Assembly: GCA_030055515.1 (NCBI GenBank)
Contig: JASFYI010000001.1
Coordinates: 186,001-250,000, forward strand
Origin: Methanolinea sp.
GTDB lineage: Archaea; Halobacteriota; Methanomicrobia; Methanomicrobiales; Methanospirillaceae
Reading direction: 5' to 3'
DNA: 64,000 nt
The position numbers and the translations under genes are program-made. The notes under the pieces are model-generated. The model did not search any database. It saw only the letters and a program-made list of their open reading frames with translations, and was not told the origin of the DNA. The stretch's first letter is position 1. Every line of letters starts with the position of its first letter. This document shows, one piece after another, positions 19,401 through 27,062 of this stretch.

Positions 19401-20186
19401 ACCAACCGCTGGTACGAGTGCCACGATACCGCGATACCCTGGACAGACGGGAGGCTCGTGCGCCTCGAGGTCGCAATCGACATCACCGGCCGGAAACAGA
19501 CCGAGGAGATGCTGCGGGAGAGCGAGGAGAAACTCCGGCTTGTGAACAGGAAGCTCTCGCTCCTCCACTCTGTCACGCGCCACGATATCAACAACCTGCT
19601 CACGGTGGCAGGGGGGTACCTTGACCTCCTCAAGAACGAGACGCAAGGAACGGCCGCGAGGGAGTACATCACCAAACTCGAGTCCGTCTGGGAGCGCATA
19701 AACGGGATAATTAGATTCACGCGTGAATACGAGGAGATCGGCGTGCACGCTCCCGGCTGGCATAATTGCCGGGAGATCATCGAGAGGGCAACGAAGGGGG
19801 TCCTCCCCGCACACGTCCGGATTCGAAACGAGATCCCGGATGACCTCGAGATATACGCCGATCCCCTCGTCGAGAAGGTCTGCTACAACCTCGTCGAGAA
19901 CGCGGTGACCCACGGGAGGAAGGTGACGACGATCAGGTTCTCGCTCGCGGAAAGCGGGGAGAATGCCGTCATCGCGGTCGAGGACGACGGCGTGGGGATA
20001 CCCCCGGAGGAGAAGGAGAGGATATTCGAGAGGGGGTACGGGAAAGGCACGGGGTTTGGACTCTTCCTCTCGCGCGAGATCCTCGGGATCACCGGGATGT
20101 CGATACGGGAGACGGGGACCTATGGGGAGGGCGCGCGGTTCGAGATCCTCGTCCCCTCAGGCTGCCTTCGGAAGAAGGGCCGGTGA
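16494..20186 (+). CDS. REC-GAF-five PAS hybrid histidine kinase
   Basis: 1230 residues. An N-terminal receiver has the acidic pair D12/D13 and phosphoacceptor D57 in ISDYQMPD. A GAF-like domain covers about 140-300. PAS domains lie at about 325-445, 495-615, 625-740, 750-870 and 885-1000, with a coiled coil at about 450-495. PAS1 and PAS4 are internal duplicates, both with FYG..RP.LVDLV. PAS5 has a Cys cluster (KKCWQAIQKD...PCPFC) that could bind metal or sense redox state. The phosphoacceptor is His1030 in SVTRHDINN; the ATPase boxes are NLVENAVTHG, VEDDGVGIP and GFGLFLSREI. No membrane segment is seen, so it is cytoplasmic. The receiver at the N-terminus may gate the kinase. Confidence 0.92.
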   Translation: MPGEKFRVLYVDDEPALLEVGKAFLERSGSISCDTALSPREAIGRLKIEHYDAIISDYQMPDVDGIEFLKFVRKRCGDIPFIIFTGKGREEVVIQALNNGADFYLQKGGDPLSQFAELEHKVKQAVGRFRAEEKLRRINRYNEIVIEVNTVAFRCREKEPFLAEVCRVLTRNGDYASAWAGLCDVSGKRLVPVASCDSRGDPSSIGARNPVDIGALESPPLEKVFSGETAYTTLDSLPGLFRSHGDVQGPAAGTPVALVPLFVMGKVRGVLCLSAARADAFSAEEMAFIGTLGFSVSTAIERMDADEVRRRAEEALADSLRQMQDLIEFLPDPTFAIDNAGRVIAWNRAMEEMTGVGKSAILGRGDHEYARAFYGEKRPMLVDLVAGGDPGAARLYPGARRVGETVEAEVTRPSPGNGGVVFLWVRAAPLYNRNGERVGAIETVRDITRIKETEKSLLQKNEELAASLEEITAIEEELRQQMEEIARNEQLLRESEERYRTIFENTGTATVILGEDGTILLANATFERLSGYRRDEIEGKMKWMEFVVPEDLGWMLEQHRKRRVDPRSAPTRYTFRFVTRSGEVRTIDLAVDMIPGTTTSVASLRDVTEEKRLEEELRLLTEEYQHLLDSMADVYYRADAEGRLVKASRSWATLLGYDSVSECLGKDIAREFYYNPEERQKLLEEISRTGRVTDYEVTLKRKDGTPVTVATSSHLVRDASGRITGVEGIFRDISQRKQLVEALAEAEQKLSSIIQFLPDATFVIDRNGTVVAWNRAIEEMTGIPASEMVGKGNYEYAIPFYGYRRPILVDLVFCPGSEVEKMYSYVHAEGETLTAETVNARLRGREVVLWGKASPLYNSRGEKIGAIESIRDVTDRRQMEQSLRESLETLRAVMDSVDAVIYVADMQTHEILFINKQVREDLGEITGKKCWQAIQKDQPGPCPFCTNPLLVDSEGKPTGTHVWEFRNSVTNRWYECHDTAIPWTDGRLVRLEVAIDITGRKQTEEMLRESEEKLRLVNRKLSLLHSVTRHDINNLLTVAGGYLDLLKNETQGTAAREYITKLESVWERINGIIRFTREYEEIGVHAPGWHNCREIIERATKGVLPAHVRIRNEIPDDLEIYADPLVEKVCYNLVENAVTHGRKVTTIRFSLAESGENAVIAVEDDGVGIPPEEKERIFERGYGKGTGFGLFLSREILGITGMSIRETGTYGEGARFEILVPSGCLRKKGR

Positions 20187-20209
20187 GGGGCGCGGGAACG
20201 GCGTGGCAG

Positions 20210-20926
20210 TCACCGCGCGACCATCCGCCGGTACGCGGCGTACGCGCCCGCGATGACGATGACCACGCACGCGGCGAGGATAAATCCCCCCGCGGGATCG
20301 GCGGCCGCGGCGTCCTTTACCACCTGGGATCCGACCGCGATCAGGCCGCACCCGAGGAACGCGCCTGCCGCGATGGCAAGGAGCGTGCGCACCGGCGAGA
20401 GGCCCACCATCCAGCCGAGGAGCGATCCCCCGATGCCACCGCTGCCCTGCAGGGGGAACATCACGAAGAGGACGACGCCTGCGAAGGAGAACCTCTCGAG
20501 CCACGGCCGGCGACGGACGAAGTCGTTCCCCTTCGCGAGGAACCGCGCGATCCAGCGGCCGAGGAGGGGAATCCTGCCGGAGACGTCGCAGTTGAGGGCC
20601 ATGAATATCCCGGCGAGCACGTCCATCAGCCCGATGGAGAACGCGACGAGCCACCACGGGAGCCCGAGGGCAATCCCGAGCGGGACGATGGACTCCTTCC
20701 CCGCGGGGGGAACGAGGTACGCGAGCATCAGGCCGCCGAGGAGGAGCGCGCTCTCGCGGGGCATGAGGAGGAAACAGAGGGAGATGTAGGAACCGCCGAT
20801 GGCAAACGGGATGGCGACGCGGACGAGCCGCCCGGGCAGGGGCACTCCCCACACGGGACAGACCTCGGGGATGGTGGATCTCAACGGGATGTCCATGGGG
20901 ATGGCGCCACCTGCGAAACGTCGCAT
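20210..20926 (-). CDS. Small multidrug export family membrane protein
   Basis: 238 residues from the ATG at 20926, directly after an in-frame GTG; another ATG lies at 20896. Six or seven hydrophobic segments are seen. Two blocks fit the COG2426/Sm_multidrug_ex pattern: ESIVPLGIALGLPWWLVAF and, in the second half, LERFSFAGVVLFVMFPLQGSG then GWMVGL. Members are named for putative export but have no firm function. It converges on the large kinase and is divergent from the phosphodiesterase gene. Confidence 0.7.
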   Translation of the reverse strand: MRRFAGGAIPMDIPLRSTIPEVCPVWGVPLPGRLVRVAIPFAIGGSYISLCFLLMPRESALLLGGLMLAYLVPPAGKESIVPLGIALGLPWWLVAFSIGLMDVLAGIFMALNCDVSGRIPLLGRWIARFLAKGNDFVRRRPWLERFSFAGVVLFVMFPLQGSGGIGGSLLGWMVGLSPVRTLLAIAAGAFLGCGLIAVGSQVVKDAAAADPAGGFILAACVVIVIAGAYAAYRRMVAR

Positions 20927-21029
20927 CACAATTCTCGCTCGCGCCGTTTAATCCTGTCCATTCCCGCCCCGTCTGACGGGCGCCGCGGGGGACCATTTTA
21001 TCGGGCGGGGAGAGAAAGGAGAGTCACCT

Positions 21030-21710
21030 ATGGAGATCATCGCGCACAGGGGGGCATCCGCGAGGGCCCCCGAGAACACCCTCGCGGCGGTACGCCTCGC
21101 CATAGGGTGTGCCGATTACGTGGAGGTGGACGTGCGCCTCTCGCGCGACCGCGTCCCCGTGGTCATGCACGATCCCACGGTCGATAGGACGACGAACGGG
21201 AAGGGCAGGGTCGGGGACTTCACCGCTGCCGAGCTGCGGGCCCTCGACGCCGGGCAGGGGGAGCACGTCCCGACCCTCGAGGAAGTCTGCGGTCTCGTCG
21301 CGGGGAGGACGGGCCTCTGCGTGGAGCTGAAGGAACCGGGCTCCGAGTACCACGTCTGCGACGTCCTCGAGCGCCATTCGCCGCGACCGCTCCTCGTCGT
21401 GTCCTTCCACGGAGCATCTCTCGCTGCGGTCCACGAGATCATGCCCGAAGTCCCCCTCGGCCTCGTAAGTTCCCGGCCGGGAATCCCAAGGCCCCGGCGG
21501 GACGAGGATGTCCCGCTCCACGCGTTCCTGCCGCGGTTCGACGTCCTCTCGAAAGAGATCGTCCGCGAGGCCCGCGCCCGGGGGATGCGCGTGATCCCGT
21601 GGACACTCGACGCCGAGGCAGAGTGGGAGGAGGCCTGCAGGCTCGGAGTGGACGGTTTCGCGACGGACGATCCCTGCAGGGCGAGGGAGTGGGCGGCCAG
21701 CCGAAAGTGA
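21030..21710 (+). CDS. Glycerophosphodiester phosphodiesterase
   Basis: 226 residues with a clear ribosome site (AAGGAGAG) and a TATA-like CATTTTATCGG at about 20993-21003. The fold is a TIM barrel with the family motif IAHRGASARAPENT, then YVEVDVRLSRD and VVMHDPTVDRTT, giving the metal-binding Glu/Asp and catalytic His pairs. The C-terminal WTLD and GVDGFATDDP segments also match. It hydrolyses glycerophosphodiesters to sn-glycerol phosphate and an alcohol; in archaea the substrates would come from lipid turnover or wall glycerophosphates. No signal peptide, so cytoplasmic. Confidence 0.92.
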   Translation: MEIIAHRGASARAPENTLAAVRLAIGCADYVEVDVRLSRDRVPVVMHDPTVDRTTNGKGRVGDFTAAELRALDAGQGEHVPTLEEVCGLVAGRTGLCVELKEPGSEYHVCDVLERHSPRPLLVVSFHGASLAAVHEIMPEVPLGLVSSRPGIPRPRRDEDVPLHAFLPRFDVLSKEIVREARARGMRVIPWTLDAEAEWEEACRLGVDGFATDDPCRAREWAASRK

Positions 21711-21831
21711 CGGTCACACCCCGCCCGCACCCCGCGCCGTCCCCGTCCCGCGGTCCGCGGGCGCCGGTCCAGGATGACGGCGGAGAATCTTATTTCCCCG
21801 CGCGTCTCCATAGATGCCATGCGGGAACCGG

Positions 21832-23610
21832 ATGGACACACAAGTGATCCTCGTCTCGGGGATCGTCGCGGGGGCGGTCTTCCTCCTCGCGAGCGAGACC
21901 CTGAGAGTCGACCTCGTCGCGGTCGTCGTCTGCCTCTCCCTCGCGTGGCTCGGTCTCGTCTCGCCGCTCGAGGCGATCTCGGGCTTTGCGTCGAACGCCG
22001 TGATCGCGATGGCGGCAGTCATGGTCCTCGGCGCGGGGCTCGAGAGATCAGGTGTCACCTCGCGGATTGCCACGTGGATCGTCCGGCACGCCGGGGACAC
22101 GAGGCGCCGCGTCGTCGCCGCGACCTCCCTCTCGGCCGGCCTCATCTCTTCCGTCATCCACAACGTCGGCGCGGCCGCCCTCTTCCTCCCCGTCGCGAGG
22201 AGGATCTCGGCGAGGTCGGCTATCCCCGTCTCCCGCCTCGCGATGCCGATCGGTTTTGCGGCGATCCTCGGCGGGACGGTCACGATGATAGGATCCGGCC
22301 CCCTGATCATCCTCAACGACCTGTTCCGGGAGGCAGGAGCTGATCCCCTCCCCCTCTTTGCCGTCACCCCCGTCGGGATATTCCTCCTCCTCGCAGGGGT
22401 GGCACTCTTTGCCCTCGCCGGCGAGTGGATATTTCCCCCCGGGAGGGACGAGACGGGGAACCGGTCCGTCGCGGAGACGTGGGGGATCGACGGCCCGGTG
22501 CTCACGTGCACGGTGAGGGAGGACTCCCCCCTCGCGGGCAAGACGCGCGAGGATATCCGGTTCGAGGACAGGTACGGCCTCGTCCTCCTCGCGACCCGGG
22601 AAGGGGACGATATCTCGGTGGCGCCGCCGCGCTCCACGAGGATCGGGGGAGGCCAGCAACTCGCGCTCCTCGGCAGGAGGGAAGATTTCGACCGTTTCTG
22701 CGCGGACTGGGGATGCGTCCCCGGCGGGGAGGCGGACTGGTTCGGGGAGATCCTCTCCGAGGGTGGTTTTTCGTTCGCGGAGGTCGTCGTCCGGCCACGC
22801 GCATCGATCAGGGGCAGGACACCGCGCGAGATCATGTTCCGGAGGCGATTTTCCATCGAACCCGTCCTCCTCGCGAGGTGCGGGGAAGAGATGCGCGCCG
22901 ACTTCTCGGACGTTCCCCTCTCCGCGGGGGATATCCTCGTCGTGTTCGGGTCGTGGGAGAACCTCCTCCGCCTCTCGGACAACCCCGACCTCCAGCTGAT
23001 CTCCAGGCCCGAGGGAGAGCCTGTCCGCCGCGGGAAGGGTGCCCTTGCCGTCGCGATCTTCGCGGGAGCCCTCGCCCTTTCCCAGGCCGGTGTCCCCCTC
23101 TCCCTCTCGCTCCTCTCCGGTGCAGCAGCGATGGTCCTCTCCGGGGTGATCGATCTCCCCGGCGCGTACAGGGCAATCGACTGGAAGGTCATCGTCCTGA
23201 TCGGGGGCATGCTCCCCCTCGGGACGGCCATCGAGAAGACGGGGGCAGCCGCGCAGCTCGCGGGATTCCTCGCGGGGTACCTCGAGGGTGCACACCCCCT
23301 CGTGGTGATGCTTGCCATCGCAGTCATCGCAACGGCGCTCTCGCTCGTCATCTCGAACGTCGCGGCAACCGTCCTGCTCGTCCCGATCGCGATGCTCGCG
23401 GGGGAGAGTCTCGGGATAGACCCGAAGTCCCTTGCCCTCCTCGCCGCGGTCTGCACCCAGAACAGCTTCGTTCTCCCCACGCACCAGGTCAATGCCCTCC
23501 TCATGGGACCCGGGGGATACCGGACGAGGGACTACCTGCGGGCGGGGAGCATCATGACCGCCATTTTCATTGCCGTCGCCGTTACCCTCATGTATCTCCT
23601 CGCTGCATAG
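21832..23610 (+). CDS. SLC13-type permease with two TrkA-C domains
   Basis: 592 residues from the ATG at 21832; an ATG 18 bases upstream is also possible. About ten hydrophobic segments are split by a central soluble region. The first half has HNVGAAALFLPVA and the motif ILGGTVTMIGSGPLIILND; the second has ISNVAATVLLVPIA, the repeated SNxAxT-type substrate site. Residues about 215-405 hold two TrkA-C/RCK-C modules (AGKTREDIRFEDRYG and IRGRTPREIMFRRRF). The family imports dicarboxylates, sulfate or related anions with Na+. The downstream MBL-rhodanese gene starts 6 bp later, hinting at a sulfur oxyanion. Confidence 0.85.
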   Translation: MDTQVILVSGIVAGAVFLLASETLRVDLVAVVVCLSLAWLGLVSPLEAISGFASNAVIAMAAVMVLGAGLERSGVTSRIATWIVRHAGDTRRRVVAATSLSAGLISSVIHNVGAAALFLPVARRISARSAIPVSRLAMPIGFAAILGGTVTMIGSGPLIILNDLFREAGADPLPLFAVTPVGIFLLLAGVALFALAGEWIFPPGRDETGNRSVAETWGIDGPVLTCTVREDSPLAGKTREDIRFEDRYGLVLLATREGDDISVAPPRSTRIGGGQQLALLGRREDFDRFCADWGCVPGGEADWFGEILSEGGFSFAEVVVRPRASIRGRTPREIMFRRRFSIEPVLLARCGEEMRADFSDVPLSAGDILVVFGSWENLLRLSDNPDLQLISRPEGEPVRRGKGALAVAIFAGALALSQAGVPLSLSLLSGAAAMVLSGVIDLPGAYRAIDWKVIVLIGGMLPLGTAIEKTGAAAQLAGFLAGYLEGAHPLVVMLAIAVIATALSLVISNVAATVLLVPIAMLAGESLGIDPKSLALLAAVCTQNSFVLPTHQVNALLMGPGGYRTRDYLRAGSIMTAIFIAVAVTLMYLLAA

Positions 23611-23616
23611 ACCGGT

Positions 23617-24984
23617 ATGATAATCCGGCAGTTCTTCGTCCCCGGGATCGCGCACAGCTCCTACCTCGTCGCAGTGGACAGGGAGTGCGCGGTCATCGAC
23701 CCGGCCCGCGACGTCGGGAGGTACGTGTTGGCAGCGCGAGAGATGGGCTGCACCGTCTCGTGCATCCTCCAGACGCACCTCCACGCGGACTTCGTCTCCG
23801 GGCACCTCGACCTCGCGGAGGAGACGGGCGCGCCAATCTACGCGCCGCGGGCGGGAAGGTGCGCGTTCCCCCACGAACCCGTGGCCGAGGGCGACGAGGT
23901 GCACCTCGGGAACGTCACGTTCCGGGTGATCGAGACGCCCGGCCACACCCCCGAGCACGTCTGCTACGTGGCGACCGACACGTCCCGCGGGTCCACGCCG
24001 GTCGCGCTCTTCTCGGGCGATACCCTCTTCGCAGGCGACGTGGGCCGGCCGGACCTCTTCCCCGGAAGGGCGGAGGAGCTCGCCTCGGCACTCTTCGAGA
24101 ACCTGCACGCAAAGGTCCTTTCGCTCCCCGACGAGTGCGAGGTCTATCCGGCCCACGGCATGGGATCGCTCTGCGGGAGGGCGATCTCGGCGAAGAGGAC
24201 GACTACCATAGGGTACGAGAAGAAGTACAACTACGCGCTGCGGATAAGGGACCGGGACGAGTTTGTGGAGGCCCTCACGTCCCGCATGCCCGCGGCCCCC
24301 GACCACTTCGCGCGGTGTTCCGAGATCAACCGCGCGGGTCCGGCCCTGATGCGCACGCTCCGGGGCCCCTCGCCGCTCCGGCCCGGGGAGTTCCACGCGC
24401 GGTCGCGCGAAGAGGGCGCGGTCATCCTCGACGTCCGGAGCTACCCCGCCTTCTCGGGTCTCCACGTCCCGGGTTCGTGGCACATCGACCTCTCGGGGAA
24501 CTTCGCGACACAGGCAGGATGGGTCCTCCCGCCGGACAGGGAGATCGCCCTCGTCGTGGACGACTGGAGACAGGCACGGGAGGCCGCCCTCCAGCTCCGG
24601 CGCGTCGGCCTCGACCGCGTCGGGTGGTACCTCGACGGCGGGATGCTCGACTGGGCGGCTTTAGGTCTCCCCGTCGACAGGGTGCCCCTCGTTTCCGCGG
24701 CAAGAGCACACGCGCTCGTCTCCGGCAGGCGCGCGGTCCTCGTGGACGTCCGGTCGAGGGAGGAACACGAGTCCGCCCCCGTGCCCGGCGCCGTGCACAT
24801 CCCGTGGCACGACCTCCGGACCCGCTCCACGGAGCTCGATCCGCGGGCGCCGACGATCGTCATGTGCAGGGGCGGGCAGCGTGCGAGCATCGCGGCGAGC
24901 ATCCTGAAGATGAAGGGGTTTGCATCCGTGTGCAACCTCGCGGGAGGGTACGCCGCGTACAGGAAGGGGGGATTTGCCCCCTGA
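23617..24984 (+). CDS. Metallo-beta-lactamase protein with two rhodanese domains
   Basis: 455 residues. The MBL domain spans about 1-235 with THLHADFVSGH (metal ligands), ETPGHTPEHV, FSGDTLFAGDVGRPDL and PAHGMGS, the persulfide dioxygenase/glyoxalase II-like subfamily. The first rhodanese domain (about 260-350) has VVDDWRQ where the catalytic Cys loop should be, so it is likely inactive. The second (about 360-455) has Cys417 in the loop MCRGGQRAS. Such fusions oxidise or transfer sulfane sulfur. It is tightly linked to the SLC13 gene and followed by YeeE/YedE genes, which supports a sulfur role. In an anaerobe true dioxygenase activity is doubtful. Confidence 0.88.
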   Translation: MIIRQFFVPGIAHSSYLVAVDRECAVIDPARDVGRYVLAAREMGCTVSCILQTHLHADFVSGHLDLAEETGAPIYAPRAGRCAFPHEPVAEGDEVHLGNVTFRVIETPGHTPEHVCYVATDTSRGSTPVALFSGDTLFAGDVGRPDLFPGRAEELASALFENLHAKVLSLPDECEVYPAHGMGSLCGRAISAKRTTTIGYEKKYNYALRIRDRDEFVEALTSRMPAAPDHFARCSEINRAGPALMRTLRGPSPLRPGEFHARSREEGAVILDVRSYPAFSGLHVPGSWHIDLSGNFATQAGWVLPPDREIALVVDDWRQAREAALQLRRVGLDRVGWYLDGGMLDWAALGLPVDRVPLVSAARAHALVSGRRAVLVDVRSREEHESAPVPGAVHIPWHDLRTRSTELDPRAPTIVMCRGGQRASIAASILKMKGFASVCNLAGGYAAYRKGGFAP

Positions 24985-25049
24985 ATTCGCATCCCGCGGG
25001 GAAGGGATTATCAGGCTGGAGTGCCCGTCATTGAGATCGTGGTATCCGG

Positions 25050-25574
25050 ATGATCGAGTGGTTCTCTGGTGCGACGTGGTCGCCGTACATCGCGGGCGCG
25101 GGGATTGGAATCCTCGTATGCCTGTCGTTTCTCCTCTCCGACCGGCCCCTCGGGGTCTCGACGGCGTACGCGAAGACGGCGGGGATGGTGGAGAAGTACC
25201 TCTTCCGCGGGGACGTGACATCGATGCCCTACTACAGGCAGGTGGTCCCCGCCGTCGACTGGCAGTGGACGATCCTCGTCGGCGTGGTCGCGGGGGGTTT
25301 CCTCGCGGCGTACAGTGCGGGGACGCTCTCCCTCTCCGCGGTCCCGCCGCTCTTTGCCAGTGCTTTCGGCGGGGGAACGGTCTTTCGGCTCGCGGTCGCG
25401 GTCGCGGGCGGGATCCTCATGGGCCTTGGTGCCCGCTGGGCCGGCGGGTGCACCTCGGGCCACGGGATCTCGGGCACCCTGCAGCTCTCGCTCTCGAGCT
25501 GGGTCGCGGTCGCCTGCTTCTTCGCCGGCGGCATCCTGACGGCAGGGATCCTCTATGGCTTCCGCTTCGGGTGA
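25050..25574 (+). CDS. YeeE/YedE family sulfur transporter, first half
   Basis: 174 residues with about five hydrophobic segments. The diagnostic sequence is ARWAGGCTSGHGISG, containing the conserved Cys that relays thiosulfate or sulfane sulfur in TsuA-like transporters. The gene lies 65 bp after the MBL-rhodanese gene and 10 bp before a second YeeE/YedE gene. In many prokaryotes the two halves form one transporter. Import of a sulfur compound for sulfur assimilation is inferred from the family. Confidence 0.85.
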   Translation: MIEWFSGATWSPYIAGAGIGILVCLSFLLSDRPLGVSTAYAKTAGMVEKYLFRGDVTSMPYYRQVVPAVDWQWTILVGVVAGGFLAAYSAGTLSLSAVPPLFASAFGGGTVFRLAVAVAGGILMGLGARWAGGCTSGHGISGTLQLSLSSWVAVACFFAGGILTAGILYGFRFG

Positions 25575-25584
25575 GGGGAGAACC

Positions 25585-26145
25585 ATGGTGCGACTCGAGA
25601 GGCTGTGGCAGGAGAAAACACTCCAGTCGATCCTCGGGCTTGCCATCGGCACCGCGTTTGGGTTCCTGCTCCAGAAGGGGGGTGTGACCCGGTACGACGT
25701 CATCCTCGGCCAGCTCCTCCTCTCTGACTTCACCGTGCTGAAGGTGATGTTCTCGGCGGTCCTCGTCGGGATGGTCGGTGTGCATGCCATGAGGGCCGCG
25801 GGCCTCGTGCGGCTCCACGTGAGGGAGGGTTCCCTCGGCGCGACGGTCGCGGGGGGGCTGATCTTCGGCGCCGGGTTTGCCCTCCTCGGCTACTGCCCCG
25901 GCACTGCCGCCGCGGCCTCCGGGTCGGGAGCACTCGATGCCGCGGTCGGGATGGCGGGAATCGTCGTCGGCGCGGGGATATTCGCGAGGATCTACCCATT
26001 CCTCGAGGGGAAAGTCCTCGGGTTCGGGAGGTTCCCCGCGGCCACGATCCCGGAACTCCTCGGGGTCCCGCCCGGTCGCGTCGCGGCGGTCTTCTCCGTC
26101 CTGATCGCGGCATTCCTCGCAGTGCTCGCGGCATCCGGGATATGA
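25585..26145 (+). CDS. YeeE/YedE family (DUF6691-like) transporter, second half
   Basis: 186 residues from the ATG at 25585, preceded by GAGGGGAG; upstream in-frame starts overlap the previous gene. Four or five hydrophobic segments are present. It carries LLGYCPGTAAAASGSGALDA, the conserved Cys motif of the C-terminal half of split YeeE/YedE pairs. Presumably it heteromerises with the preceding product. It overlaps the maturation protease gene by ATGA, so the two are translated together. Confidence 0.83.
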   Translation: MVRLERLWQEKTLQSILGLAIGTAFGFLLQKGGVTRYDVILGQLLLSDFTVLKVMFSAVLVGMVGVHAMRAAGLVRLHVREGSLGATVAGGLIFGAGFALLGYCPGTAAAASGSGALDAAVGMAGIVVGAGIFARIYPFLEGKVLGFGRFPAATIPELLGVPPGRVAAVFSVLIAAFLAVLAASGI

Positions 26146-26636
26146 GTGCGGGACGGGCCACGTGGACCGCGGGGGACCTGCCACCCGGCGGGGAAAAGAA
26201 TGTCCTCATGGGGGTCGGCAACCCCCTCCGCCGCGACGACGGCGCCGGGAACTACGTCGCGCGGACGTTCCGGCACCCCGGGTGGCTCGTCCTTGACTGC
26301 GGGACCGTCCCGGAGAACTTCACGGGGATCGTGAGGAAGGTCCGCCCGCCCCTCCTCGTGATAGTGGACGCCGCGGAGATGGGCCTCCCCGCCGGCGCGT
26401 GCAGGATCATCCCCCGGGAAAAGATACGCGACGTCTCGTTCGGGACCCACCAGCTCCCGCTCCACGTGGTCGCAAGCTACCTCGGGGGCCTCCCGGGGGA
26501 GACGGTCATCGTCGGGATCCAGCCGCTCGCCGTGGATTTCGGGGAGGGACTCACCGGGCCGGTGCGGCGGGCGGCAGACGGGCTCGTTGCCCTCCTCGCG
26601 GGGGGGAGGCTCCGGGAGATCCCGGTTCTCGCGTGA
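26142..26636 (+). CDS. hycI: Hydrogenase maturation protease, HycI type
   Basis: 164 residues. The family motif GVGNPLRRDDGAG near residue 23 carries the metal-binding Asp; later acidic and His positions are VIVDAAEMG and GTHQLPLHV. These proteases remove the C-terminal tail of [NiFe]-hydrogenase large subunits after metal insertion. It converges on the mbh operon, whose large subunit (28075-29304) keeps a 30-residue tail after DPCLSCTDR, so it is the likely enzyme for that cleavage. It is odd that the gene is coupled by ATGA to a sulfur transporter rather than to the hydrogenase. Confidence 0.87.
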   Translation: MSAGRATWTAGDLPPGGEKNVLMGVGNPLRRDDGAGNYVARTFRHPGWLVLDCGTVPENFTGIVRKVRPPLLVIVDAAEMGLPAGACRIIPREKIRDVSFGTHQLPLHVVASYLGGLPGETVIVGIQPLAVDFGEGLTGPVRRAADGLVALLAGGRLREIPVLA

Positions 26637-26657
26637 CGCGGTTGCCCCCTTCCCCAC

Positions 26658-27062
26658 TCACTCCACGATCAGGTTCTCCGCGTACCGGTCCTCCCCCGCG
26701 AGGAGGAACTCTTCGGTCATCGAGAGGCAGTTCTTCGGGCAGATGCTCGTGCACTGGGAGCAGAAGATGCACTGCCCGACCCAGATGCGGACCTTCTTCG
26801 TCACCGGGATGAAGTCGATCGCGTGTGCCGGGCACACCTTCACGCAGAGCGTGCACCCGATGCAGCTCTCCCGGTCGTACGCGATCTTCCCCCTGTACTG
26901 CGGCGGCGTGGGAACCGGGGGGTGAATCCGGGCCCTGCCCTCCCCCGCGTCGCGCAGGAACCGCCTCACGGACCGCGGGAGGTACTTCGCGGGGAAGAGG
27001 TTCGTCGCGGGCCTCCTGAAGAGCTGGCGCAGGAGCTCCGGGACGAGGGGCAGCCCCCTCAC
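26658..27062 (-). CDS. mbhN: Mbh hydrogenase ferredoxin-like subunit N
   Basis: 134 residues, last gene of the hydrogenase operon, with a GTG overlapping the mbhM stop (GTGA). Two [4Fe-4S] motifs are complete: CIGCTLCVKVCP and CIFCSQCTSICP. It is homologous to NuoI and carries electrons between soluble ferredoxin and the NuoB-like subunit at the cytoplasmic face. The N-terminal part (RPATNLFPAKYLP) resembles the membrane-surface helix of NuoI-like proteins. Confidence 0.92.
   Translation of the reverse strand: MRGLPLVPELLRQLFRRPATNLFPAKYLPRSVRRFLRDAGEGRARIHPPVPTPPQYRGKIAYDRESCIGCTLCVKVCPAHAIDFIPVTKKVRIWVGQCIFCSQCTSICPKNCLSMTEEFLLAGEDRYAENLIVE

Noticed and set aside
22048-24483. 811-residue antisense open frame
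   Set aside because: It lies opposite the SLC13 and MBL-rhodanese genes and its Arg/Gly/Asp-rich translation is a typical GC shadow without domains.
22425-25034. 869-residue open frame in another plus-strand frame
   Set aside because: It spans two well-supported genes in a different frame and has the low-complexity Arg/Pro composition of a shadow.
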